Positions 17,981 through 26,882 of a DNA stretch of 54,002 nt are shown one piece after another. The notes under the pieces are model-generated. The model was not told where the DNA came from. It saw nothing but the letters and a program-made list of their open reading frames with translations, and did no database searches. Origin of the DNA: Hydrocarboniphaga daqingensis. Its GTDB lineage: Bacteria > Pseudomonadota > Gammaproteobacteria > Nevskiales > Nevskiaceae. The DNA lies in assembly GCF_900129825.1 (NCBI RefSeq), contig NZ_FQWZ01000003.1, forward strand, positions 1-54,002, written 5' to 3'. How positions within the stretch are numbered: the first letter of the stretch is position 1; the number at the start of each line of letters is the position of its first letter. The position numbers and the translations under genes were made by a program.

Positions 17981-19585
17981 ATGTCCATTGCGAGCCCGCG
18001 GCGCCGAGAACTGCCCGCCGAATTGAATAACCAGCTGGCAAGCGGTTATCAGCTGCTGCAAAACGAGCGTTTCGCCGAAGCGATGACGCAAGCCGAGGCC
18101 TTGGCTCAACGCTATCCGCTAAGCGAACACGCGCTCGAGTTTGCGAGCGAAGCCGCGTTGGCCACTGGACAGCCGGCGCGCGCGCTGGAATGGATTCGCA
18201 GTGCAACCGATGCCAGTGGTGGCAATCCTGAGCTGAAAGTCAAAACGGCGCGTCTGCTGCTGCAACTGCGTCAACGCGACGCTGCTCGACGGCTGGCGCT
18301 GGAAGTCGGCGCCATCACGTCCACCGATCCGCGATTGATCTGGCAAGCCGGATCGATCTGCGCCGCGACCCAGCAATTCGCCGACGCTATCGGCCTGTAC
18401 GAAACCGCACTGGCGGCTCTCGGTGCGCCGCCGGGCTTGTTGTACGACCTCGCTGTCGCGCAGTTTTTTGCAGGGCGTTTCGACGATGCCGAGCGCAATC
18501 TCGATCGACTCGTTCAGCGCATGCCGCAGGCTGGCCATGGCTTGTACCTGCGCTCGACTCTGCGCCGACAGACCCCCGATCGAAATCACATTGAGGACTT
18601 GGAACGGCGAGCCGCGGCCGGCTTCCCGAACGCGCTGGCAGAAGCGGCAACGCTGTATGCGTTGAGCAAGGAGCTTGAAGACCTCGGCGACGAGACGCGG
18701 TCGTTCGAGGTGTTGGTCCGAGCTGCCGCCACGCGACGCCGCTCGTTCGACTATTCGGTTTCACCGGAAATCGAAGCGATGCAGGCGCTGCGCTCCGCTT
18801 ATACCGGCCATTTCATGGCGTCAGAGCACGCCGCGCATCAGGAGCCGGGCGCCATCTTCATCGTCGGGATGCCGCGTACCGGTACAACCTTGCTCGAACG
18901 CATGCTGGTTGGAAGCGGTGCGGTGCACTCCGCCGGCGAGTTGCTCGACTTCAGCAACCTGCTCACTAAGGCCATCGCCGACGCCATGACGGCCGATCGA
19001 TCGCTGACGCCGGCAGAAGCCTCGCAGCGGATCGATTTTGCTGAACTCGGGCGAGACTACATGCAGGGCGCCCGCACGGCAGCGGAAGATCGGCCTCTGT
19101 TCATCGACAAGATGCCGGTCAACTTCATGTACTGCGGCATGATCCGCAAGGCACTGCCGCATGCCCGGATCATCAACCTGGTGCGCGATCCGCTCGACAC
19201 CTGCTATGCCGTGTTCAAGACGCTGTTCTTCGACGCGTATCCGTTCTCGTACGATCAGAAGGAGTTGGGTGCGTACTACGTCGCCTATCACCAGATGATG
19301 CAGCACTGGCATGAGGTGATGCCGGGCGTGATCCTCGACGTGCATTACGAAGACCTGGTCAACGATCCCGAAGGTCAGGCGCGGCGCGTGCTGCAGTGGT
19401 GCGGTCTGCCGTGGAGCGATCGGGTCCTGGATGTGCCCGATGACTCGGTCGCCTTTGCAACGGCCAGTGCAGCGCAGGTCCGCGAGCCGGTGCACCGTCG
19501 CTCGCTGCTGCGTTCTCGCCAGCATCGTGACGGGCTGGCGACCTTGATCGAAACGCTGACGGCCGCGGGAATCGCGGTGCCCTGA
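17981..19585 (+). CDS. TPR-repeat sulfotransferase (first copy)
   Basis: The 534-residue product has N-terminal helical TPR-like repeats (about 15-260) and a C-terminal sulfotransferase domain that would transfer sulfate from PAPS. The 5'-phosphosulfate loop is GMPRTGTTLLERML at about 296-309. The 3'-phosphate site is VRDPLD near 400, followed by TCYAVF where relatives usually have a Ser. KMPVNF precedes it. No signal peptide or membrane segment is seen, so it is likely cytoplasmic. A start at 17942 would add 13 residues; neither has a clear Shine-Dalgarno. The acceptor, whether peptide, protein or glycan, cannot be told. TPRs suggest a protein substrate. Confidence 0.88.
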   Translation: MSIASPRRRELPAELNNQLASGYQLLQNERFAEAMTQAEALAQRYPLSEHALEFASEAALATGQPARALEWIRSATDASGGNPELKVKTARLLLQLRQRDAARRLALEVGAITSTDPRLIWQAGSICAATQQFADAIGLYETALAALGAPPGLLYDLAVAQFFAGRFDDAERNLDRLVQRMPQAGHGLYLRSTLRRQTPDRNHIEDLERRAAAGFPNALAEAATLYALSKELEDLGDETRSFEVLVRAAATRRRSFDYSVSPEIEAMQALRSAYTGHFMASEHAAHQEPGAIFIVGMPRTGTTLLERMLVGSGAVHSAGELLDFSNLLTKAIADAMTADRSLTPAEASQRIDFAELGRDYMQGARTAAEDRPLFIDKMPVNFMYCGMIRKALPHARIINLVRDPLDTCYAVFKTLFFDAYPFSYDQKELGAYYVAYHQMMQHWHEVMPGVILDVHYEDLVNDPEGQARRVLQWCGLPWSDRVLDVPDDSVAFATASAAQVREPVHRRSLLRSRQHRDGLATLIETLTAAGIAVP

Positions 19586-19603
19586 GCGGACTGCCGAGTC
19601 TCG

Positions 19604-21436
19604 TCAGCGCTCGGCGGGCTGCAGATCGAACGCGGCAGTCAACCTCGGCTGCGCCGACCGAAAGGCGATGGTTCCGTGCCAGAAGTATGATGGAAACAGT
19701 GCCAAGCGCCCCGGCACGGCGCGAATCAAGCGCCGTGGCGACAGTGCGGCGCCGATCGGCCCGAGCGGTTGGCCGAGCGCCAGCCAGCCGGCCGTATCGT
19801 CAGCCGGTGTCTCGGGCACGCTGACGTAGAACGCTGAGCTCAGCCAACCGTCCGGATGGATGTGCTGGCTGTGATGCCCACCGCTTTGCAGCTTCACCGA
19901 CCACGACCCGACCACCCGAGTGCGCTGCTGCTTGCGTCGTAGAAAAGGGTGGCGGGCATCGTCGGGCAGGCGCGCAAGCCAGCCAGTGACGGTCGTCTGG
20001 ATCGCGGCATGAAATGCCATCAAGGTCGGATCGTTCCGGCCGAGCAAGCGGCCCGACGTCTGTGATCCATTGCGAACGCTCTGGCCGAGCGGTTGGCGGT
20101 ACGCCCCATGCAGAGGATCGAGCACGTCGCTTAGAGCGTCGAGAAAGCGTTCGAGCGTGGCGAAGCCCTTGGGGAGTGATAGCTCGAGATCGGCGACATG
20201 GGCCTGGTAGTCGCACAACCAGTGTTCGCGCTCGTCTCCTGCCAGGCGCCACAGCGTACTCATATGCGCCCAGCTTTCCTGATGATCGGGATAGCGGCTC
20301 GTCGCGAGCGTCGCCAGTGACATTGCCTGATCGATGCGCTGGGTGTTCAGGCAGTGACGGATGTGCGCGTTCAAAAAGTCCACGTTCTGATCGCCGAAGT
20401 AGACCGCGGCGCGCCGAAAGCGGATGTCGGCCTCGTCGTGCTGGCCAAGCCCACCAAGACACTCGGCGCTGATCCAGTCGGCCACCGGATCGGCTGGATG
20501 CAGGCGCGATCGTTCGACGCTATCGAGAGCGCGCTCGAACTGGCCGGCCTGCATCTGAAGGCGTACCAATGCCAGGCACAGCGAGCGGTTCGCTGGCTGT
20601 GCCGCAGCCGCTGCGCGAAGCGGCGCCATGACATCGTCGGCGGTCGACACGGTGGGCGAGTACTCCCACGACATTTGCGTGAGCGTTTCCAGGCCTTGTA
20701 CGAACGAGGGGAAGCGCCGCGCCACAAGCTTGGCGCCTGCGAGCGCGTCGCCGACGCGGCCCGCGTCGGCGAGCAGGCCGTTGATCGCGTTGTGAAGCTC
20801 GGGCCTGTCGTCGCCCAGAGCGCGTGCCTGCTGCATACAACTCATCGACGCTTCGATCTGGCCCAACAGCCGTAGCACGGCGCCACGGTTGAACCAGTTG
20901 TCGGCGTTGGCTGATTGCGTGGCGCAGGCCTTGGCAAACGCTTCGTCGGCAGATTCAAGCTTGTCGCTGGCCCGCAGCGCGCTGCCCAGTGCGCGCCAGG
21001 CATCGCCGCTGGCCGGATCGATCGTGACGGCGCGGCGCAGCGCCTCCACGCTGCGCTTGATGTCGCCTTGCTGCTGCAGCAGCAGGCCCAGCTGTCTCGA
21101 TGCGCCGGCAGATCGTGGAAAGCGCGACAGCAACGCGATGGCTTCTCCAGCGCGGTTCATCCGGCCGAGCCACGCGGCATGGTTCTGCGCGACGACATCG
21201 CTGTTGGGCAGCAAGGCGCTGGCGCGCGCGAAGGCCAATTCGGCCTCACGGTCGGCGCCGGTTTCGGACAGTGTGATGGCCAGTAGCAACTGCGCGTCGG
21301 CCGAGCTCGCGGCGCTGGCCACCAGTGTCCTCGCCAACGCCAGCGCTTGCTGGGCTTGTCCCTGCGCCAGATGTTGAAGTGCGTCCGCACGGAGCCGCGC
21401 CTGCTGGGGGCTTAGCGGTTGATGTCGCGGGCTCAT
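19604..21436 (-). CDS. TPR-repeat protein with C-terminal 2OG-Fe(II) oxygenase domain
   Basis: The product is about 610 residues from the ATG at 21436 (AAGG six bases upstream); earlier in-frame starts reach 21550. Residues 1-400 are Ala/Leu-rich TPR repeats (SGDAWRALGSALRASDKLESA is one). The last 120 residues match the PF13759-type putative 2OG-Fe(II) oxygenases: HSQHIHPDGWLSSAFYVSVP near 520-540 and PGRLALFPSYFWHG near 575-588, with Arg after it in QPRLTAAF. Such enzymes hydroxylate substrates using 2-oxoglutarate and iron. It faces two TPR-sulfotransferase genes, convergent with the first (18-base gap) and divergent from the second. Confidence 0.82.
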   Translation of the reverse strand: MSPRHQPLSPQQARLRADALQHLAQGQAQQALALARTLVASAASSADAQLLLAITLSETGADREAELAFARASALLPNSDVVAQNHAAWLGRMNRAGEAIALLSRFPRSAGASRQLGLLLQQQGDIKRSVEALRRAVTIDPASGDAWRALGSALRASDKLESADEAFAKACATQSANADNWFNRGAVLRLLGQIEASMSCMQQARALGDDRPELHNAINGLLADAGRVGDALAGAKLVARRFPSFVQGLETLTQMSWEYSPTVSTADDVMAPLRAAAAAQPANRSLCLALVRLQMQAGQFERALDSVERSRLHPADPVADWISAECLGGLGQHDEADIRFRRAAVYFGDQNVDFLNAHIRHCLNTQRIDQAMSLATLATSRYPDHQESWAHMSTLWRLAGDEREHWLCDYQAHVADLELSLPKGFATLERFLDALSDVLDPLHGAYRQPLGQSVRNGSQTSGRLLGRNDPTLMAFHAAIQTTVTGWLARLPDDARHPFLRRKQQRTRVVGSWSVKLQSGGHHSQHIHPDGWLSSAFYVSVPETPADDTAGWLALGQPLGPIGAALSPRRLIRAVPGRLALFPSYFWHGTIAFRSAQPRLTAAFDLQPAER

Positions 21437-21509
21437 GCTGACCTTGAGATGCGTGCTGGCGGGCGTCATGCCCTGTCCGCGATGCATCCCTGCCCGCAAC
21501 GAAAGAAGG

Positions 21510-21562
21510 CCGACGTCGTGACGTCGGACTGATGGCGTATCCTCAAGCAAGCGCTACGCCAT
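21510..21562. promoter_or_regulatory. Two inverted repeats between divergent TPR genes, candidate operators
   Basis: CCGACGTC-GT-GACGTCGG (21510-21527) is a perfect dyad with 8-bp arms. Five bases on, ATGGCGTA (21532-21539) and TACGCCAT (21555-21562) form a second perfect 8-bp dyad with a 15-base spacer. They lie in the 216-base region between the oxygenase gene and the second sulfotransferase gene and lack T-tracts, so operator sites are more likely than terminators. Confidence 0.45.
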
Positions 21563-21652
21563 TGCGCCTCCCGGTGCCTGCCGCCTCGGCCAAAGCGGAG
21601 AGCCCGTGTTGAACCGCCATTGCCAACGGCCCGGTGCCCGTCCGGAGTGAAA

Positions 21653-23170
21653 ATGCCCGTGCCACGCGACAACGTCGATGCGCTGTTCCAATCGGCAGCC
21701 AACTTGCTGATGCAGCAGCGCTACCGCGAGGCGGTCCCGATCTACCGCCAAGCCTTGGCGCGTGTCCCGACCCATGCCGATGGCTGGTTCAACCTGGCCT
21801 TCGCACTCAAGCGGCTCGGTGATTTCGCTGCCGCGCTCGAAGCCTACAGTCGAGCACTGGCCTGCCGGCCGGCGCACGCTGAAGAGATTCATTTGAATCG
21901 GGCGGTGATCTATTCCGATCACTTGCGCGACGAGTCCGCCGCCGAGCGCGAGTTGCACGCTGCGCTGGCGCTGGCACCGATGCATGGCGCGGCTTGGTTG
22001 AACCTGGGCAACTTGTATGAAGAGCAGGGCAAGCGCGAGCCTGCTCGAGAGTGCTACCTCAAACTCCTGCAGGTGGTGCCGACGGCGGGACGCGCTGACG
22101 CACTGCGCCTGGAAGCCTGGGCTCGGCTGGCGGCTTTATCGGCGCCCGAGCAACTCGACGACACGCTGCTGCGTTCGCTCCATGCAGCAGCCGACGACGG
22201 TCACGAGGATTCTGGCCTTGATCCGGCGCGCGCCAGTCTGTACATCGCGTTGGGACGACACTACGACCGGATCGGTGATGTTGACCGCGCGATGGACGCG
22301 TTTGCGCGCGGCAAGCAGATCGCGCATCGATCGTCTCCGGCCTATCAGCCCGAGGTCGAAGTGCAGCTTATCGACCAGTTGATCGCCGCGCCGGCCGCGC
22401 ACCGCGAGGCGCCGTGCAGCGATGACGCTGATGCGCCGGCGCCGCTGTTCATCTGCGGTCTGTTCCGGTCGGGGTCGACGCTGATCGAGCAGGTGCTGTC
22501 GGGCCATCCGATGATCGCCGCTGCGGGCGAACTCGACTTGCTGCCGCGCATGGTGCGTGACCAGCTCAGTCCGTACCCGCAAAGCTTGGCCCGCCTGTCG
22601 GCCGCAGACGCCCGGAGACTGGCGCAGCAATACGGCCAACAACGACCGGCTGCGCTGACCGCTTCGGCTGTTGGGCTGCGGTATGTCACGGACAAGCGCC
22701 CCGACAACTATCGCTTGATCGGACTGATCAAGCGGCTGTTTCCCTCAGCCAAGATCATCCACACGCAGCGACATCTGTTGGACAACGGCCTGTCGATCTA
22801 CATGCAGCATCTGAATCCGCGCCGCTTTGGCTATGCGGCGACGTTGTCGAGCATCGGCCATCAGATCGGACAGTATCGACGGCTGATGGATCACTGGCGA
22901 CAGTGCTATCCCGGTGATATCTACGACTTCAGCTACGACGCATTCGTGCGCGACCCGGGCCCTCAACTCGCTGCAGTGCTGAGATTTCTACAGCTGCCCG
23001 ATCATCCGCCGTGCCTGGCCTTCAATGAGCGCAGCACATCGGTCAAGACGGCAAGCGTGTGGCAGGTGCGCCGTCCGCTGTACGCCGAAGCCTCAGGCCG
23101 TTGGCAGCGCTATCAGGCGCACCTGCAGCCGCTGATCGACGCGCTACCGGCCGATACGCCGCTGGCCTGA
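21653..23170 (+). CDS. TPR-repeat sulfotransferase (second copy)
   Basis: The ATG at 21653 follows GGAG by five bases and gives 505 residues. TPRs run from about 5 to 140 (HADGWFNLAFALKRLGDFAAALEAY is typical). The sulfotransferase domain has the PAPS loop CGLFRSGSTLIEQVL near 267-281, DKRPDNY, and a 3'-phosphate region, IIHTQRHLLDNGLSIY, near 365-380. There RDP of the usual motif reads RHL, while the Arg and the later Ser are kept. No signal peptide. It differs strongly from the first copy, so it is not a recent duplicate. Confidence 0.88.
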   Translation: MPVPRDNVDALFQSAANLLMQQRYREAVPIYRQALARVPTHADGWFNLAFALKRLGDFAAALEAYSRALACRPAHAEEIHLNRAVIYSDHLRDESAAERELHAALALAPMHGAAWLNLGNLYEEQGKREPARECYLKLLQVVPTAGRADALRLEAWARLAALSAPEQLDDTLLRSLHAAADDGHEDSGLDPARASLYIALGRHYDRIGDVDRAMDAFARGKQIAHRSSPAYQPEVEVQLIDQLIAAPAAHREAPCSDDADAPAPLFICGLFRSGSTLIEQVLSGHPMIAAAGELDLLPRMVRDQLSPYPQSLARLSAADARRLAQQYGQQRPAALTASAVGLRYVTDKRPDNYRLIGLIKRLFPSAKIIHTQRHLLDNGLSIYMQHLNPRRFGYAATLSSIGHQIGQYRRLMDHWRQCYPGDIYDFSYDAFVRDPGPQLAAVLRFLQLPDHPPCLAFNERSTSVKTASVWQVRRPLYAEASGRWQRYQAHLQPLIDALPADTPLA

Positions 23171-23186
23171 CATCGCACCGGCCGTA

Positions 23187-24488
23187 TCAAGCGCCCTCGG
23201 GCTGGCGGAACCGGCGGATCGCGCGCGCCAGCGTCGTCACGCAGTGCCGGTCGTCCTGGGATAGCAGCGGGTTCCAGACATCGAAGATCAGCACGACGCG
23301 CAATTGATCGCTGTCGTTGCGGGCCTCGTGCTCGATGGTGTCGTCGAACACCATCACTTCACCGGCGGTCCAGGTGCGCCAATCGTGGCCGACCCGCAAC
23401 GCGCAACGTTCGGGCGTCACCAGCGGCAGATGGCCGACGAGTCGCGCGTTGGTCTCCCCGGTGTGTGGCGGGATCGTCGTTCCCGGCGTCAACGCGGAGA
23501 ACATCGCATTGGGGCAAATCCCGTCGATCTCGACGGCGTCGATCGCCGCCAGCGCCTGTGTCGTCTCCGGACACAGCGCAATGTGCTCGGCTACCGGCTT
23601 GCCATGTTCCCAGAGATGAAATGCGCTCCACTGCAGCGAGTGGTTCAGCGTCTTCCACTGGTTAACCGGGTCGCCGGGACGGTACTGGATGTAGGGTCGA
23701 AACATCTGCGGATGCGAGTCGAGCAGCTGCAGCAACTCGCCGCGGATGCGCTCGGTCTTCGACTCCAGTGCCGCGATCCACGGGAACAGCTCTCGCGGAT
23801 AGAACGGCAGCGCCGCCAATCGCGGAACGTGCAGGTCGTTGCACTGGCTCGGATAAGGGCGCGACTTGCCGGCCAAGATCGAAGCAGCCTCGACCCATCG
23901 CGTATCCAGGGCGGCAGCGGATGCCGAGCGATCCGCAGACAGCTGCTGCTGCAGGAACGCCGCGCATTCGTCGGCATCGTCGCGTACCACGTTCAGGGCG
24001 TGCTCGAGCCGACGACGCAGTGCAGCGGGCCAATGCGCCGGCTCGGCAGGTGCCACCTTCAGCGCATTGCGAAATGCGGGCGCCGCGACCCGGCGCCCTC
24101 GAGACCGCTCCAGAAACTCGGCCTTGCTCAGCAGTCCTGGCAAGAAGTAGGGCTCGATGGTCAGCGCTTCGCCGATTGCGGCCCACTCCCGCGCCGGGTC
24201 GCCGGTGTCGCGAAACACGACACTCAAGGTCAGCGGAATCATCGGGTCGGCCGGTGCGCAAGCCCGCGCTTGCTGCAGCAGATCAATCGCGTTCGCGGTA
24301 TCCCGGCGCTGGAAGGCGTGCACGCCGAGGCTATAGAGCGCTTGGACGTGGCGTGGATCGGTGGCTCTGACTTGATTCCACAGACGCTCGGCATCTTGCC
24401 AGCGGCCCGCGCTGGCGGCCGCGGACGCGGCGTCGACCAAGTTCGACAATTCAGTTGCGCTCAAGGGAGCCCCAATCAGTAACGGCAA
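23187..24488 (-). CDS. TPR-repeat aspartyl/asparaginyl beta-hydroxylase family protein
   Basis: The product is up to 433 residues, opening at a TTG (24488); another TTG at 24464 has GGGG five bases upstream, so the start is uncertain and no ATG fits. TPR-like repeats cover about 15-150. The C-terminal domain is AspH-like (PF05118): PHTGETNARLVGHLPL with His342, then GEVMVFDDTIEHEARN with His387, and Arg397 in QLRVVL. The 45-residue His spacing and the lack of an acidic ligand fit the two-His iron site of AspH. It would hydroxylate Asp/Asn side chains of a protein or peptide. Convergent with the second sulfotransferase gene. Confidence 0.85.
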   Translation of the reverse strand: MPLLIGAPLSATELSNLVDAASAAASAGRWQDAERLWNQVRATDPRHVQALYSLGVHAFQRRDTANAIDLLQQARACAPADPMIPLTLSVVFRDTGDPAREWAAIGEALTIEPYFLPGLLSKAEFLERSRGRRVAAPAFRNALKVAPAEPAHWPAALRRRLEHALNVVRDDADECAAFLQQQLSADRSASAAALDTRWVEAASILAGKSRPYPSQCNDLHVPRLAALPFYPRELFPWIAALESKTERIRGELLQLLDSHPQMFRPYIQYRPGDPVNQWKTLNHSLQWSAFHLWEHGKPVAEHIALCPETTQALAAIDAVEIDGICPNAMFSALTPGTTIPPHTGETNARLVGHLPLVTPERCALRVGHDWRTWTAGEVMVFDDTIEHEARNDSDQLRVVLIFDVWNPLLSQDDRHCVTTLARAIRRFRQPEGA

Positions 24489-24645
24489 GGCGGGCGCGGC
24501 CGTCGTGTTGGCAACGTCGTGTCGACCGGATCGACCGCAAACGCCACTCCGCCAGACTCAAGACGCCCCGTGGTCACAAAGCGTTAACATGCAGTCCAAG
24601 GTGGTGCAAGAGTGAATTCCGATTGCCAGCAGGACCGAGGCGCGG

Positions 24646-24709
24646 TGCTAGCATACGACTCGGCTGGAATCGGCCACGATTGGCCGCTCGCCGTTGCCCT
24701 TGCGAGGGC
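24646..24709 (+). promoter_or_regulatory. Extended -10 promoter and two-hairpin leader of the TonB operon
   Basis: TGCTAGCAT (24646-24654) is an extended -10 element. TTGCCA at 24623-24628 is 20 bases upstream, too far for a good -35. The leader then has two adjacent hairpins: CGGCCA/TGGCCG (24671-24686) and GCCCT/AGGGC (24696-24709), ending about 27 bases before the ATG of the DUF3450 gene. No T-tract follows, so a stabilising or regulatory leader is more likely than a terminator. Confidence 0.35.
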
Positions 24710-24735
24710 GTCTTACCACCAACCTGGATTTCAAA

Positions 24736-25512
24736 ATGATAACGACTTCGGGCCGAGTGAATCGCTCAGTCGGTGCTGTGCTTGGCGTTACTGTTGCGTG
24801 GGCGGTCACGACCGCTTTTGCGCAGGAAGGCAAGGTCACCACCGTGATCAGCGAGCAGGTGAAGGCCGAGCAGGCCGCGCAGGCGACGCAGAAGCGGATC
24901 ACGCAGCTCGACGATGAGGCGACCGGCATGCTGTCGGACTACCGCCAGATGATCACCGAGGCCCAAGGCATCAAGGCCTACACCGAGCAGCTCGGTGCGC
25001 AGGTCAAGTCGCAGGACGAAGAAATCGCGACGATGACCAAGCAGATCGCCGAGATCGAAACGACCTCGCGCGAAGTGCTGCCGATGATGACCAAAATGCT
25101 CGACACGCTCGAGCAGTTCGTCAAACTCGATATGCCGTTCCTGGCCGACGAGCGCGCCAACCGCATCGCCACGCTCAAGGACATGATGACCCGCGCCGAC
25201 GTGTCGCTGTCGGAAAAGTACCGCCGCATCGTCGAGGCCTACCAGGTCGAGATGGAGTACGGCCGCACGCTCGAAGCCTATGAAGGCAAGGTCGGCGACA
25301 AGACGGTGCAGTTCCTGCGCGCCGGCCGTGTCGCACTGCTGTACCAGACCCTCGATGGCAAGGAAACCGGCTATTGGGACGTCAACGATAAGAGCTGGAA
25401 GATTGATTCCAGCTACAACGACGCGATCACCGCAGGCCTGAAGGTGGCCAAGAAGCAGGCGGCTCCGGACTTCATCAAGGTGCCCGTCCCGGCTCCGAAG
25501 GAGATCAAGTAA
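24736..25512 (+). CDS. DUF3450 periplasmic coiled-coil protein
   Basis: The ATG at 24736 gives 258 residues with a signal peptide ending AFA|QE near 30. A long coiled coil follows (EQVKAEQAAQATQKRITQLDDEAT to about residue 115), then MPFLADERANRIATLKDMM and a conserved C-terminal region (FLRAGRVALLYQTLDGKETGYWD). These are features of DUF3450, a family found first in TonB2/TtpC-type operons. Its exact role is unknown; a periplasmic strut for the energising complex is plausible. The stop overlaps the next start by one base. Confidence 0.88.
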   Translation: MITTSGRVNRSVGAVLGVTVAWAVTTAFAQEGKVTTVISEQVKAEQAAQATQKRITQLDDEATGMLSDYRQMITEAQGIKAYTEQLGAQVKSQDEEIATMTKQIAEIETTSREVLPMMTKMLDTLEQFVKLDMPFLADERANRIATLKDMMTRADVSLSEKYRRIVEAYQVEMEYGRTLEAYEGKVGDKTVQFLRAGRVALLYQTLDGKETGYWDVNDKSWKIDSSYNDAITAGLKVAKKQAAPDFIKVPVPAPKEIK

Positions 25513-26882
25513 TGTTGCGCGCGATGTCTCGCTCTGCCGCCGCCCTGCTGCTGATGGTCGCGGCTCTCCCCACCGCTTATGCAGCGGCCCCCGGCAACCT
25601 CGACGAACTGCTCGAACAGACCCGCACGCTGCGTGAGCGTGAAGCGCAGATCAACAAGGAGCGCGAGGCCAAGTTCCTCGCCGACCGCAACAAGCAGGCT
25701 GAACTGCTTGCGCAGGCCAAGGCCGAACTGAGCGAACTGCAGCGCCGTCAAGTTGCGCTGTCGTCCTCGTTCGATTCCAACGAAAAGAAGCTGACCGAAC
25801 TGCAGGCGCAGCTCGACGCTCGCGCCGGCACCTTGGGCGAAATGTTCGGCGTGGTCCGGCAGGTCGCCAACGACTTCTCGTCGGTCGTGCGCAACTCGAT
25901 GATCAGCGCGCAGTATCCGGACCGCGAAGCCTTCGTCAGCAAGCTGGCGCAGACCAAGGCCTTGCCGTCGATCGGCGACCTCGAGCGCTTCTGGTTCGAG
26001 CTGCAGCGCGAAATGACCGAAACCGGTTCGGTCGTGCGCTTCAAGAGCCAGGTCGTTCAGCCGGACGGCGCCGCCGTCGAACAATCGGTTTCCCGCATCG
26101 GCTCGTTCACTGCGGTTGCGGACGGCCAGTATCTGGCTTACCTGCCCAGCGAGCACAAGCTGGCCGTGATGGCGCGCCAGCCGGGCGGTAAGTTCTCGGC
26201 CGCCGCTGAAGAGCTCAGCGATGCCACGACCGGTTACGTCGCCACCGAGCTAGACCCGACCCGCGGCGTGTTGCTGACGATCTACGCGCAGCGCCCGAAC
26301 TGGGCCGAGCGCATCAAGCACGGCGAAGGCGTCAACTATGTGATTCTGCTGGTCGGCATCATTGGCGCGCTGCTCGCGGTCTACCAGTTCTTCTACCTGA
26401 TCGGCGTACGCGGCAAGGTCAAGAAGCAGCTGACGCAGATCAACCAGCCGATGACCGACAACCCGCTGGGTCGCGTGCTGGCCAGCTTCAAGGGCGACGG
26501 CAGCCGCGTCGAGGAAGATGCCGAAGTCGTCGAGCTGCGTATCTCCGAAGCCGTGCTGCGCGAAGTGCCGCCGCTGGAGCGCTTCCAGGCGTTCCTTCGC
26601 TTGGCTGTCGCCGCCGGCCCGCTGCTCGGCCTGATCGGCACCGTGATCGGCATGATCATCACCTTCCAGAGCATCACCGAATCCGGCTCCAGCGATCCGA
26701 AGCTGATGGCGGCCGGTATCTCGGCGGCGATGATCGCCACCGTGCTCGGTCTGGGTATCGCGATCCCGCTGCTGTTCGCCAATGCCTGGCTGACGTCGCT
26801 GTCGCGGCAGATCGTGCAGATCCTCGACGAGCAGAGCACCGGCCTGTTGGCCGAGCGTCTCGAGGGCAAGACCCGTGCTTGA
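25512..26882 (+). CDS. ttpC: TtpC-like long MotA/TolQ/ExbB proton channel protein
   Basis: The 456-residue product resembles TtpC, the long ExbB relative needed for TonB2 function in Vibrio. It has a signal peptide (to about 25, AYA|AAP), a periplasmic coiled coil (30-115), a periplasmic domain to about 270, one membrane segment (NYVILLVGIIGALLAVYQFF), and a C-terminal ExbB/TolQ domain with the helix pair AVAAGPLLGLIGTVIGMI and GISAAMIATVLGLGIAIPLL. The gene overlaps its neighbours at both ends. The name rests on architecture and operon context. Confidence 0.88.
   Translation: MLRAMSRSAAALLLMVAALPTAYAAAPGNLDELLEQTRTLREREAQINKEREAKFLADRNKQAELLAQAKAELSELQRRQVALSSSFDSNEKKLTELQAQLDARAGTLGEMFGVVRQVANDFSSVVRNSMISAQYPDREAFVSKLAQTKALPSIGDLERFWFELQREMTETGSVVRFKSQVVQPDGAAVEQSVSRIGSFTAVADGQYLAYLPSEHKLAVMARQPGGKFSAAAEELSDATTGYVATELDPTRGVLLTIYAQRPNWAERIKHGEGVNYVILLVGIIGALLAVYQFFYLIGVRGKVKKQLTQINQPMTDNPLGRVLASFKGDGSRVEEDAEVVELRISEAVLREVPPLERFQAFLRLAVAAGPLLGLIGTVIGMIITFQSITESGSSDPKLMAAGISAAMIATVLGLGIAIPLLFANAWLTSLSRQIVQILDEQSTGLLAERLEGKTRA

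Noticed and set aside
23304-24482. 392-codon open frame antisense to the TPR-AspH gene
   Set aside because: Arg/Gln-rich shadow; the AspH motifs are on the other strand.
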